DNA of 64,000 bases. Origin: Diprion similis. Its lineage: Eukaryota > Arthropoda > Insecta > Hymenoptera > Diprionidae. Made by a program: the position numbers and the translations under genes. The stretch lies in assembly GCF_021155765.1 (NCBI RefSeq), contig NC_060118.1:11789146-11853145 (forward strand), given 5' to 3'. The notes under the pieces are model-generated. The model did not search any database. It was not told where the DNA came from and was given only the letters and a program-made list of their open reading frames with translations. This document shows positions 33,101 to 42,800 of this stretch, one piece after another (position 1 is the stretch's first letter; each line of letters opens with the position of its first letter).

Positions 33101-34797
33101 TGAACCTATTTTGATGCTATTCAATCTACACCTCCTCCAATGGATCTGTAACTCCTCCTTATAGTATATTGTTTTAGGTAGGATGGTTAGGATCTTGAAC
33201 GTTAAAGGAGGGTTTCAAACAAAGATTTTTCCCACCAATGGTGATAATTTTTCAAAAAAATCCTTCAGGCTGATTCATCCCCCATGGCATCGTCAGTCAG
33301 AGTTCCTGATATAATATTGGCTCAACCCGTAACATCAGGAATTACTGCAAACATGGAAACTGTTCAAGCCTATAGTAATGGTCTTCCGCCGTTCGTCGCC
33401 ATGCCGCAATCGTCTTCCCAGCTTACAGACAGGATCAGCCACAGTCCCACTCTGCTCGAGGACTCGATGAACGAGGTTGCAAAGGACGATTTTTACCAGG
33501 TTATACATTATCATATTGCCTGCATGGAGGAAACTCGCTTAACGAAGCTGCTTTTGTTTTTCAGATTCCCATACCATCGGACGAGGCTGTTTCATCGGTT
33601 AATCAGTTGACTCTTAGATCCATATCTCCAGCAGCTGTTAACCAGGGTCTACAACCTCAGCAGGAGTACAGTAAACAGAATGCCCAGCCTCCGATGATCT
33701 CCCCGTCTTCATTGGCGTCGTTCCAAGGCATGGAACCCTCTCTGAAGGCCTTGGCTGAGGCGAGCAACGTCACTTTGGAGGCTTTGGAAACTGCCATTTT
33801 ACTCAGACAGCAACAGTTGCTGCGAAAGCATGAGGAACCAACGACCAGCACCACCACAACTACTACCACCACTACTACGACGTCGAGTCCCGTAAGAAAG
33901 TGAGTGTTTTCATCTATTGTCAGATTGCTATTTCATTTACATTTCACTCGTGAAATCTGGTGTACCTACACCTTTCTGGAAACCCCTTGAAGTCTCTTGT
34001 AATCTTTTGAAGTTTTTCAAAACCTTTTAAAATTCCTGAAATCTTTTGAAATATGTTGAAATATTTTGGAATCCCTGAGATTTTTTTTTAAAACAATCCT
34101 TTGAAAGCTCATAAAGTCTCTTGTAATACTTCGAAATCGTCTGAAATCTTTTTAAATCGTTGTACTTTTGAAATCAGGTGTATCAAATTGACGAATGACT
34201 AAACCCCCGGATCTAGGTCTATTAAATGTTGTTTCGCGTGTATTATGGTTAAGATTTATACGATTTTCTTCAGCAGGTACAGTCTGGCTGCACCTAGCAA
34301 GGTGATGAATGCTCCCCGCGAGTATTACCCTGTTGGATACGACAAAAACTTTGACGACAATTTCGCAAGCCGCGTCGAATTGCCTGATACCAGCTTTTAC
34401 TGTGGCGATCAGAAACATTTTCCTGGACTTTACGCCGATGAGGATCTTGGATGCATGGTAACTAAGTGATTGAGTATTTTCTACCCACTTTTCATGTTCA
34501 TTGGAAATATTCTCAACTATTCTATTTTATCTTCTTTCTCAGGTATTCCACGTCTGTGCTCTTACCGACGATGGTCTCATCATGAAGAGTTTCTTGTGCC
34601 CTGAGTCGACGCTTTTTGACCAAACGGTTCTCAAGTGCAACTGGTGGTTCTACGTCGATTGCAAATCTTCGAAAAAGTTGTACGACAGTAACATTCCCAT
34701 AAGCAAAAGTTACCAGCTTATGAAAGCTCTCGCCTTTTTCTCAGCCTACAAAAATCACGACAATGGAACCTCAAGCTCGACTGATGAGAGCTTGTGA
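21185..34797 (+). CDS. Secreted peritrophin-type chitin-binding protein (one ChtBD2, CPAP1-like), 486 aa
   Basis: Seven coding exons: 21185-21224, 29668-29783, 31331-31633, 33269-33499, 33565-33899, 34277-34457 and 34543-34797. Their phases are compatible and sum to 487 codons including TGA. The split first exon joins to give a signal peptide (MKIATTLFLFVVV then GFS...). Next comes a basic, Gln-rich low-complexity region (exon 3, residues of about 100-150, many CAG/CAA codons). A Ser/Pro-rich linker follows, then a threonine run at residues 323-336, a likely O-glycosylated mucin-like stretch. The C-terminal ChtBD2 (CBM14) domain has six cysteines: C384, C401, C407, C421, C434 and C442. It also has PGLYAD, VFHVC and the NWWFYVDC end typical of CPAP1 cuticular proteins. 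Family role: binds chitin in cuticle or other extracellular matrix. Exon 5 to 6 uses donor GTGAGT at 33900 and the second of two tandem CAG acceptors. The first coding intron is 8.4 kb. Confidence 0.92.
22039..22086. repeat. (CT)n-rich microsatellite
   Basis: An almost pure pyrimidine run of CT and CCCT units in the 8.4-kb intron. Confidence 0.85.
23160..23473. mobile_element. Possible TE fragment ending CCCCCTTAA
   Basis: The segment ends GTGCCCCCTTAA at 23473. Its composition (GTCGTTTCCGAGATATTC, then AGTTTCGAGATAATCGAG) gives it a degenerate internal repeat of a TTTCGAGATA-type word. The other terminus is not clear, so this is tentative. Confidence 0.25.
24752..25247. repeat. 183-bp tandem duplication with an inverted third copy of its core
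   Basis: The units at 24879-25061 and 25062-25247 are colinear (TCATTTGTCAATTTAAT, GCTCGGTCGGTAACGG, TACCCTTAATATCAATACAC and AAGTATCTCCGGTATTTTCG in both). A left-hand arm at 24752-24808 (TTAAGGGTAC, TTACCGACCGAGC) is the reverse complement of the unit core at 24906-24960. The whole may derive from a foldback element that later duplicated in tandem. Confidence 0.8.
26332..26692. mobile_element. Foldback element, about 360 bp
   Basis: The left arm at about 26332-26440 (CCCCCACCGAATTGGTCG, CCACCGAGTGTACATTTTC) and right arm at about 26608-26692 (TATTCGGTGGAGTGGAAGTA, CTAATTCGGTGGGGATCGG) are reverse complements with scattered mismatches. No coding domain. Confidence 0.7.
26985..27314. mobile_element. 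330-bp MITE with TTAAGGGGAAACT ends
   Basis: It starts TTAAGGGGAAACTACAGTGA at 26985 and ends AGTTTCCCCTTAA at 27314. The arms are inverted repeats for most of the length (AAATTTAGATTATG versus CATAATCTAAATTT inside). TTAA at both outer edges could be the target-site duplication of a piggyBac-type transposition. That superfamily assignment is inference. Confidence 0.75.
31680..32331. mobile_element. 650-bp foldback element in the chitin-binding gene intron
   Basis: Two arms of about 315 bp meet near 32005. There, the 31980-side ATCTGGGGAATTTTGGTGA is mirrored by TCACCAAAATTCCCCAGATT. The outer ends are AGTTAAAATAGGACTGA (left) and, in reverse complement, AGTCAAAATAGGTCTGA (right). Similarity of the arms is roughly 80-90 percent by eye, and the centre is almost perfect. 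It has no transposase and lies between exons 3 and 4. Confidence 0.85.
33900..34276. other. Intron with degenerate short repeats of a CTTTTGAAAT-type word
   Basis: Between about 33980 and 34180, words such as TCTTTTGAA, CTTTTAAAAT and TTGAAATATTTT recur every 10-14 bases without strict periodicity. The GTGAGT donor and tandem CAGCAG acceptor bound the intron. Only the second CAG keeps the frame. Confidence 0.5.
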
Positions 34798-35649
34798 ATG
34801 TAGTTTGCGAGTTCGGCAAGGATTATGTTACGTTAGGATGCAAAGGAGTGGATACTAACTGATGAGAGGCGAATCCTCATCTATATTCACGCTCCTCTAG
34901 TGATTGTATATTTTGTGCAAAACACAAAGTGGACAATAGATCAAACCATGAAATAAGGCTGTAGTTTTAGTAGAATAATCCAAATAATTTGAGTAATAAT
35001 CTGAAAACATACCTGTGCAAATCGTGAATGATTTTGTACATAGATGTGTGCAATTTCAAGCGATTTACGGCCGATTGCGAGAGCAGTTATTGGATGGGTC
35101 TACGAATGGTCTATTACATAATTTATTTGACGATTGTAACTACGATATTTGGCTTTAAAAATGGAAATGTAAATAATTTATTTTCATAAATAGCATTAAT
35201 CGGTAGGTGTAAGATATTCAAAGGCGTATCAGTGATGTAATTGTAAATAGTTTGAAATCATTTACACTCAATCATTCATTAAAAAGAGCAAAATACTCTG
35301 CGAAATTCATGAATCAAATATTTCCGAAGGTTTCTCATTTATCATCGTAGTATTGACGATATTTTTTCCGACTAATGATCAGGACAAGCCGAACGAAGGA
35401 GAAGCTGTAGTGCCATGGTGTTTACCAGCACTTCAATGGGTTGAACAAACAGGAGTTCAGGTCGATGCTCTGTACATTTTTTACGTGGAATCGAAATCAA
35501 GGAGATTCCACAACGTAGAGGTCAGAATTCGGATCAGAATTTTAAAATCATTGTCCGTGGCGTCTTAAACTATACGCGATCCTTTTTTTACGCGAAATTA
35601 CGTCGATGCAGCATCTGAATGAACTAGTCCAAGTGATTTTTGGAACGGT
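34798..35649. other. 3' flank of the chitin-binding gene, up to the satellite domain
   Basis: Probable 3' UTR and downstream sequence. I see no canonical AATAAA; ATTAAA at about 35278-35283 is the best variant. No gene. Confidence 0.5.
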
Positions 35650-36020
35650 CACAATTTTCGTTAATCTTCTGATTTTTTTGAGTAAAAAATTTTGGTGTTT
35701 TCGGAATTGATTCTGATGACTCTTTGAAGATTGCTTGGCCTTAATTTTTGATCCGTTATTCCCAGCGAGTTGGGACTGTGCACAATGGATTCTATTCGCA
35801 AAATTGCGTCAGTGAGTGACCTGAATAAATCGTGTTGAGCATTTTTTGAAATATGTAAAAATGGACTGAAAAAATCCAAAGAGGTGAATCTTCCTTTTTT
35901 GGTGATTTCTGTGGTCAAAAACTTTCCGTTTGTTTGTCGATTCGGACGACCCTTTCCAGACTAATTCGACGCCACGAACTGCAAAAAAGATATTCAGAGT
36001 ATCGTAGGACCAACAGCTGA
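35650..36020. repeat. Highly decayed satellite monomers at the left edge
   Basis: Several blocks are recognisably derived from the 304-bp monomer, in the same order and orientation. GTTGGGACTGTGC with ATTCGCAAAATTGCGTCAG (about 35770-35815) corresponds to the monomer's CATTGGGACTGCG and CTCGCAAAATTACGTCGG. Near 35960-36010, CGACGCCACGAACT and ATCGTAGGACCAACAG match CGACGCCCAGGAACT-like and AGCGTAGGACCAGCGG words. Divergence is far above that of the core array. Confidence 0.75.
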
Positions 36021-36725
36021 TATAATAAGAAACAAAGACAAGAAAAATTGTTCATTCCATTACTATTTATTCCAATCAGAGTTACATGAAACAGTGAAAA
36101 GATGTATAGTATCATCCAATACGTATCTTGTGCACGCACGCAAGTCGAACCTTAAACTATACTTAAAAACGAGAAATATACCTATATCATATGACAGTTA
36201 TCATATTATGCTAAAAATGATTTACATTGCAGGTTTTTACTCATATAAAAGACGTATTTTTTGTATAATGGTCACTTAGTTTTCACTCATTTCGTTACGG
36301 CTTCCATTGCAATACTGATTGACAACTTGTTAGGGTACTGAACACTGACAGTCAAACACTTGTACTAGAAGTAGGGCACAATAAATGAATTGATATTGAA
36401 AATTTGTAACTGAGTTTGTGATTTCCCTTGTCCACCTCTGTGAAATTCCAGTAGGAATTTGTTGATTATGGACTGATACTTGTGATCTGATATTGAAAGC
36501 AAGTCTAGACTGTACTCGATGTATTCCTTTCGCTAAAGACCACCAGCATACTGCATCCAAGTATGGATTTCTGCATTAAAGTCAGAATCATCAAAATTCT
36601 AGATAAATATTCAGAAAAGTGACATTGATAAAAAAATTGTTGGGTCAAAAAGGGATTTGTACCACCCTTTGCGGAGTAATTGGGCCCTGCAAATCGCGAG
36701 AAACATATCAAAGAGAGGGTAGCCC
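36020..36725. other. About 700-bp non-satellite segment interrupting decayed monomers
   Basis: Monomer similarity stops just after GGACCAACAG near 36015. It resumes near 36725 (CCCCAACATCACAG..) at about the same register of the monomer, so roughly 700 bases look inserted. I see no coding homology, clear terminal repeats or target duplication in it. Confidence 0.5.
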
Positions 36726-36897
36726 CAACATCACAGTATTGACGAAGAAATTATTCGGTGTTTCGGTGGTAAATCTTCGTGCGTTACTTTAAGCGGTTTG
36801 GGACTGCGTTTGATCGATTTCACTGGCAATGTTACGTCGGAATGGTGCCTCAAAAAATTAATTGCGACGCTTTTCAAAATCGTTGCGTTTTCGTCAA
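36725..36897. repeat. Diverged satellite monomer adjoining the core array
   Basis: The sequence follows the monomer in register (for example GTTTGGGACTGCG and AATGTTACGTCGGAATGGTG) but with many substitutions. It bridges the decayed left edge and the homogeneous core, which starts around 36900-37000. Confidence 0.8.
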
Positions 36898-39800
36898 GAA
36901 TGCGAAGGGGTTAGCCTTGGTTTTTTTTTAGCCTAAAACTTTTTGGTATGAGAATCGATTAGTATGACGCTTTTTAGACTAATTATACGCCCAGAAACTC
37001 AAAAAACACATGAAAAATAGCGTAGGACCAGCAGCAGAGAATTGACGATGAAATTCTGCAGTTTTTCGGCTGTAACTTTACAGGTGTTGCTCGCGGCGCA
37101 TTGGGACTGCGATCAATCGATTTCTCTCGCAAAATTACGTCGGAATAGTGTTCTAAAGAATTAATTGCAGCACTTTTCAAAGTCGTCGAAATTTTCATCA
37201 AAAATGCAAAGGGGTTAGCCTTGGTTTTTTTTTGGCCTAAAAATTTTTGGTCTGGGAATCGATTAGTATGACGCTTTTTACACTAATTGGACGCCCAGGA
37301 ACTCAAAAAACACATGAAAAATAGCGTAGGACCAGCGGCAGAGAAATGACGATGAAAATCTGCAGTTTTTCGGCTGTAACTTTACAGGTGTTGCTCGCAG
37401 CGCATTGGGACTGCGATCAATCGATTTCTCTCGCAAAATTACGTCGGAATAGTGTTTTAAAAAATTATTATTAGCACTTTTCAAAGTCGTCGAAATTTTC
37501 ATCAAAAATGCAAAGGGGTTAGCCTTGGTTTTTTTTTGGCCTAAAAATTTTTGGTCTGGGAATCGATTAGTATGACGCTTTTTACACTAATTGGACGCCC
37601 AGGAACTCAAAAAACACATGAAAAATAGCGTAGGACCAGCGGCAGAGAAATGACGATGAAAATCTGCAGTTTTTCGGCTGTAACTTTACAGGTGTTGCTC
37701 GCAGCGCATTGGGACTGCGATCAATCGATTTCTCTCGCAAAATTACGTCGGAATAGTGTTCTAAAGAATTAATTGCAGCACTTTTCAGAGTCGTCGAAAT
37801 TTTCATCAAAAATGCAAAGGGGTTAGCCTTGGTTTTTTTTTGGCCTAAAAATTTTTGGTCTGGGAATCGATTGGTATGACGCTTTTTACACTAATTGGAC
37901 GCCCAGGAACTCAAAAAACACATGAAAAATAGCGTAGGACCAGCGGCAGAGAAATGACGATGAAAATCTGCAGTTTTTCGGCTGTAACTTTACAGGTGTT
38001 GCTCGCAGCGCATTGGGACTGCGATCAATCGATTTCTCTCGCAAAATTACGTCGGAATAGTGTTCTAAAGAATTAATTGCAGCACTTTTCAAAGTCGTCG
38101 AAATTTTCATCAAAAATGCAAAGGGGTTAGCCTTGGTTTTTTTTTGGCCTAAAAATTTTTGGTCTGGGAATCGATTGGTATGACGCTTTTTACACTAATT
38201 GGACGCCCAGGAACTCAAAAAACACATGAAAAATAGCGTAGGACCAGCGGCAGAGAAATGACGATGAAAATCTGCAGTTTTTCGGCTGTAACTTTACAGG
38301 TGTTGCTCGCAGCGCATTGGGACTGCGATCAATCGATTTCTCTCGCAAAATTACGTCGGAATAGTGTTTTAAAAAATTATTATTAGCACTTTTCAAAGTC
38401 GTCGAAATTTTCATCAAAAATGCAAAGGGGTTAGCCTTGGTTTTTTTTTGGCCTTAAAATTTTTGGTCTGGGAATCGATTAGGATGACACTTTTTACACC
38501 AATTGGACGCCCAGGAACTCAAAAAACACATGAAAAATAGCGTAGGACCAGCGGCAGAGAAATGACGATGAAAATCTGCAGTTTTTCGGCTGTAACTTTA
38601 CAGGTGTTGCTCGCAGCGCATTGGGACTGCGATCAATCGATTTCTCTCGCAAAATTACGTCGGAATGGTGTTCTAAAGAATTAATTGCAGCACTTTTCAA
38701 AGTCGTCGAAATTTTCATCAAAAATGCAAAGGGGTTAGCCTTGGTTTTTTTTTGGCCTAAAAATTTTTGGTCTGGGAATCGATGAGTATGACGCTTTTTA
38801 CACTAATTGGACGCCCAGGAACTCAAAAAACACATGAAAAATAGCGTAGGACCAGCGGCAGAGAAATGACGATGAAAATCTGCAGTTTTTCGGCTGTAAC
38901 TTTACAGGTGTTGCTCGCAGCGCATTGGGACTGCGATCAATCGATTTCTCTCGCAAAATTACGTCGGAATAGTGTTCTAAAGAATTAATTGCAGCACTTT
39001 TCAAAGTCGTCGAAATTTTCATCAAAAATGCAAAGGGGTTAGCCTTGGTTTTTTTTTGGCCTAAAAATTTTTGGTCTGGGAATCGATTAGTATGACGCTT
39101 TTTACACTAATTGGACGCCCAGGAACTCAAAAAACACATGAAAAATAGCGTAGGACCAGCGGCAGAGAAATGACGATGAAAATCTGCAGTTTTTCGGCTG
39201 TAACTTTACAGGTGTTGCTCGCAGCGCATTGGGACTGCGATCAATCGATTTCTCTCGCAAAATTACGTCGGAATAGTGTTTTAAAAAATTATTATTAGCA
39301 CTTTTCAAAGTCGTCGAAATTTTCATCAAAAATGCAAAGGGGTTAGCCTTGGTTTTTTTTTGGCCTAAAAATTTTTGGTCTGGGAATCGATTAGTATGAC
39401 GCTTTTTACACTAATTGGACGCCCAGGAACTCAAAAAACACATGAAAAATAGCGTAGGACCAGCGGCAGAGAAATGACGATGAAAATCTGCAGTTTTTCG
39501 GCTGTAACTTTACAGGTGTTGCTCGCAGCGCATTGGGACTGCGATCAATCGATTTCTCTCGCAAAATTACGTCGGAATAGTGTGTTAAAAAATTATTATT
39601 AGCACTTTTCAAAGTCGTCGAAATTTTCATCAAAAATGCAAAGGGGTTAGCCTTGGTTTTTTTTTGGCCTAAAAATTTTTAGTCTGGGAATCGATTAGTA
39701 TGACGCTTTTTACACTAATTGGACGCCCAGGAACTCAAAAAACACATGAAAAATAGCGTAGGACCAGCGGCAGAGAAATGACGATGAAAATCTGCAGTTT

Positions 39801-42800
39801 TTCGGCTGTAACTTTACAGGTGTTGCTCGCAGCGCATTGGGACTGCGATCAATCGATTTCTCTCGCAAAATTACGTCGGAATAGTGTTCTAAAGAATTAA
39901 TTGCAGCACTTTTCAAAGTCGTCGAAATTTTCATCAAAAATGCAAAGGGGTTAGCCTTGGTTTTTTTTTGGCCTAAAAATTTTTGGTCTGGGAATCGATT
40001 AGTATGACGCTTTTTACACTAATTGGACGCCCAGGAACTCAAAAAACACATGAAAAATAGCGTAGGACCAGCGGCAGAGAAATGACGATGAAAATCTGCA
40101 GTTTTTCGGCTGTAACTTTACAGGTGTTGCTCGCAGCGCATTGGGACTGCGATCAATCGATTTCTCTCGCAAAATTACGTCGGAATAGTGTTTTAAAAAA
40201 TTATTATTAGCACTTTTCAAAGTCGTCGAAATTTTCATCAAAAATGCAAAGGGGTTAGCCTTGGTTTTTTTTTGGCCTAAAAATTTTTGGTCTGGGAATC
40301 GATTCGTATGACGCTTTTTACACTAATTGGACGCCCAGGAACTCAAAAAACACATGAAAAATAGCGTAGGACCAGCGGCAGAGAAATGACGATGAAAATC
40401 TGCAGTTTTTCGGCTGTAACTTTACAGGTGTTGCTCGCAGCGCATTGGGACTGCGATCAATCGATTTCTCTCGCAAAATTACGTCGGAATAGTGTTCTAA
40501 AGAATTAATTGCAGCACTTTTCAAAGTCGTCGAAATTTTCATCAAAAATGCAAAGGGGTTAGCCTTGGTTTTTTTTTGGCCTAAAAATTTTTGGTCTGGG
40601 AATCGATTAGTATGACGCTTTTTACACTAATTGGACGCCCAGGAACTCAAAAAACACATGAAAAATAGCGTAGGACCAGCGGCAGAGAAATGACGATGAA
40701 AATCTGCAGTTTTTCGGCTGTAACTTTACAGGTGTTGCTCGCAGCGCATTGGGACTGCGATCAATCGATTTCTCTCGCAAAATTACGTCGGAATAGTGTT
40801 TTAAAAAATTATTATTAGCACTTTTCAAAGTCGTCGAAATTTTCATCAAAAATGCAAAGGGGTTAGCCTTGGTTTTTTTTTGGCCTAAAAATTTTTGGTC
40901 TGGGAATCGATTAGTATGACGCTTTTTACACTAATTGGACGCCCAGGAACTCAAAAAACACATGAAAAATAGCGTAGGACCAGCGGCAGAGAAATGACGA
41001 TGAAAATCTGCAGTTTTTCGGCTGTAACTTTACAGGTGTTGCTCGCAGCGCATTGGGACTGCGATCAATCGATTTCTCTCGCAAAATTACGTCGGAATAG
41101 TGTTCTAAAGAATTAATTGCAGCACTTTTCAGAGTCGTCGAAATTTTCATCAAAAATGCAAAGGGGTTAGCCTTGGTTTTTTTTTGGCCTAAAAATTTTT
41201 GGTCTGGGAATCGATTGGTATGACGCTTTTTACACTAATTGGACGCCCAGGAACTCAAAAAACACATGAAAAATAGCGTAGGACCAGCGGCAGAGAAATG
41301 ACGATGAAAATCTGCAGTTTTTCGGCTGTAACTTTACAGGTGTTGCTCGCAGCGCATTGGGACTGCGATCAATCGATTTCTCTCGCAAAATTACGTCGGA
41401 ATAGTGTTCTAAAGAATTAATTGCAGCACTTTTCAAAGTCGTCGAAATTTTCATCAAAAATGCAAAGGGGTTAGCCTTGGTTTTTTTTTGGCCTAAAAAT
41501 TTTTGGTCTGGGAATCGATTGGTATGACGCTTTTTACACTAATTGGACGCCCAGGAACTCAAAAAACACATGAAAAATAGCGTAGGACCAGCGGCAGAGA
41601 AATGACGATGAAAATCTGCAGTTTTTCGGCTGTAACTTTACAGGTGTTGCTCGCGGCGCATTGGGACTGCGATCAATCGATTTCTCTCGCAAAATTACGT
41701 CGGAATAGTGTTCTAAAGAATTAATTGCAGCACTTTTCAAAGTCGTCGAAATTTTCATCAAAAATGCAAAGGGGTTAGCCTTGGTTTTTTTTTGGCCTAA
41801 AAATTTTTGGTCTGGGAATCGATTAGTATGACGCTTTTTACACTAATTGGACGCCCAGGAACTCAAAAAACACATGAAAAATAGCGTAGGACCAGCGGCA
41901 GAGAAATGACGATGAAAATCTGCAGTTTTTCGGCTGTAACTTTACAGGTGTTGCTCGCAGCGCATTGGGACTGCGATCAATCGATTTCTCTCGCAAAATT
42001 ACGTCGGAATAGTGTTTTAAAAAATTATTATTAGCACTTTTCAAAGTCGTCGAAATTTTCATCAAAAATGCAAAGGGGTTAGCCTTGGTTTTTTTTTGGC
42101 CTAAAAATTTTTGGTCTGGGAATCGATTAGTATGACGCTTTTTACACTAATTGGACGCCCAGGAACTCAAAAAACACATGAAAAATAGCGTAGGACCAGC
42201 GGCAGAGAAATGACGATGAAAATCTGCAGTTTTTCGGCTGTAACTTTACAGGTGTTGCTCGCAGCGCATTGGGACTGCGATCAATCGATTTCTCTCGCAA
42301 AATTACGTCGGAATAGTGTTCTAAAGAATTAATTGCAGCACTTTTCAGAGTCGTCGAAATTTTCATCAAAAATGCAAAGGGGTTAGCCTTGGTTTTTTTT
42401 TGGCCTAAAAATTTTTGGTCTGGGAATCGATTGGTATGACGCTTTTTACACTAATTGGACGCCCAGGAACTCAAAAAACACATGAAAAATAGCGTAGGAC
42501 CAGCGGCAGAGAAATGACGATGAAAATCTGCAGTTTTTCGGCTGTAACTTTACAGGTGTTGCTCGCAGCGCATTGGGACTGCGATCAATCGATTTCTCTC
42601 GCAAAATTACGTCGGAATAGTGTTCTAAAGAATTAATTGCAGCACTTTTCAAAGTCGTCGAAATTTTCATCAAAAATGCAAAGGGGTTAGCCTTGGTTTT
42701 TTTTTGGCCTAAAAATTTTTGGTCTGGGAATCGATTGGTATGACGCTTTTTACACTAATTGGACGCCCAGGAACTCAAAAAACACATGAAAAATAGCGTA

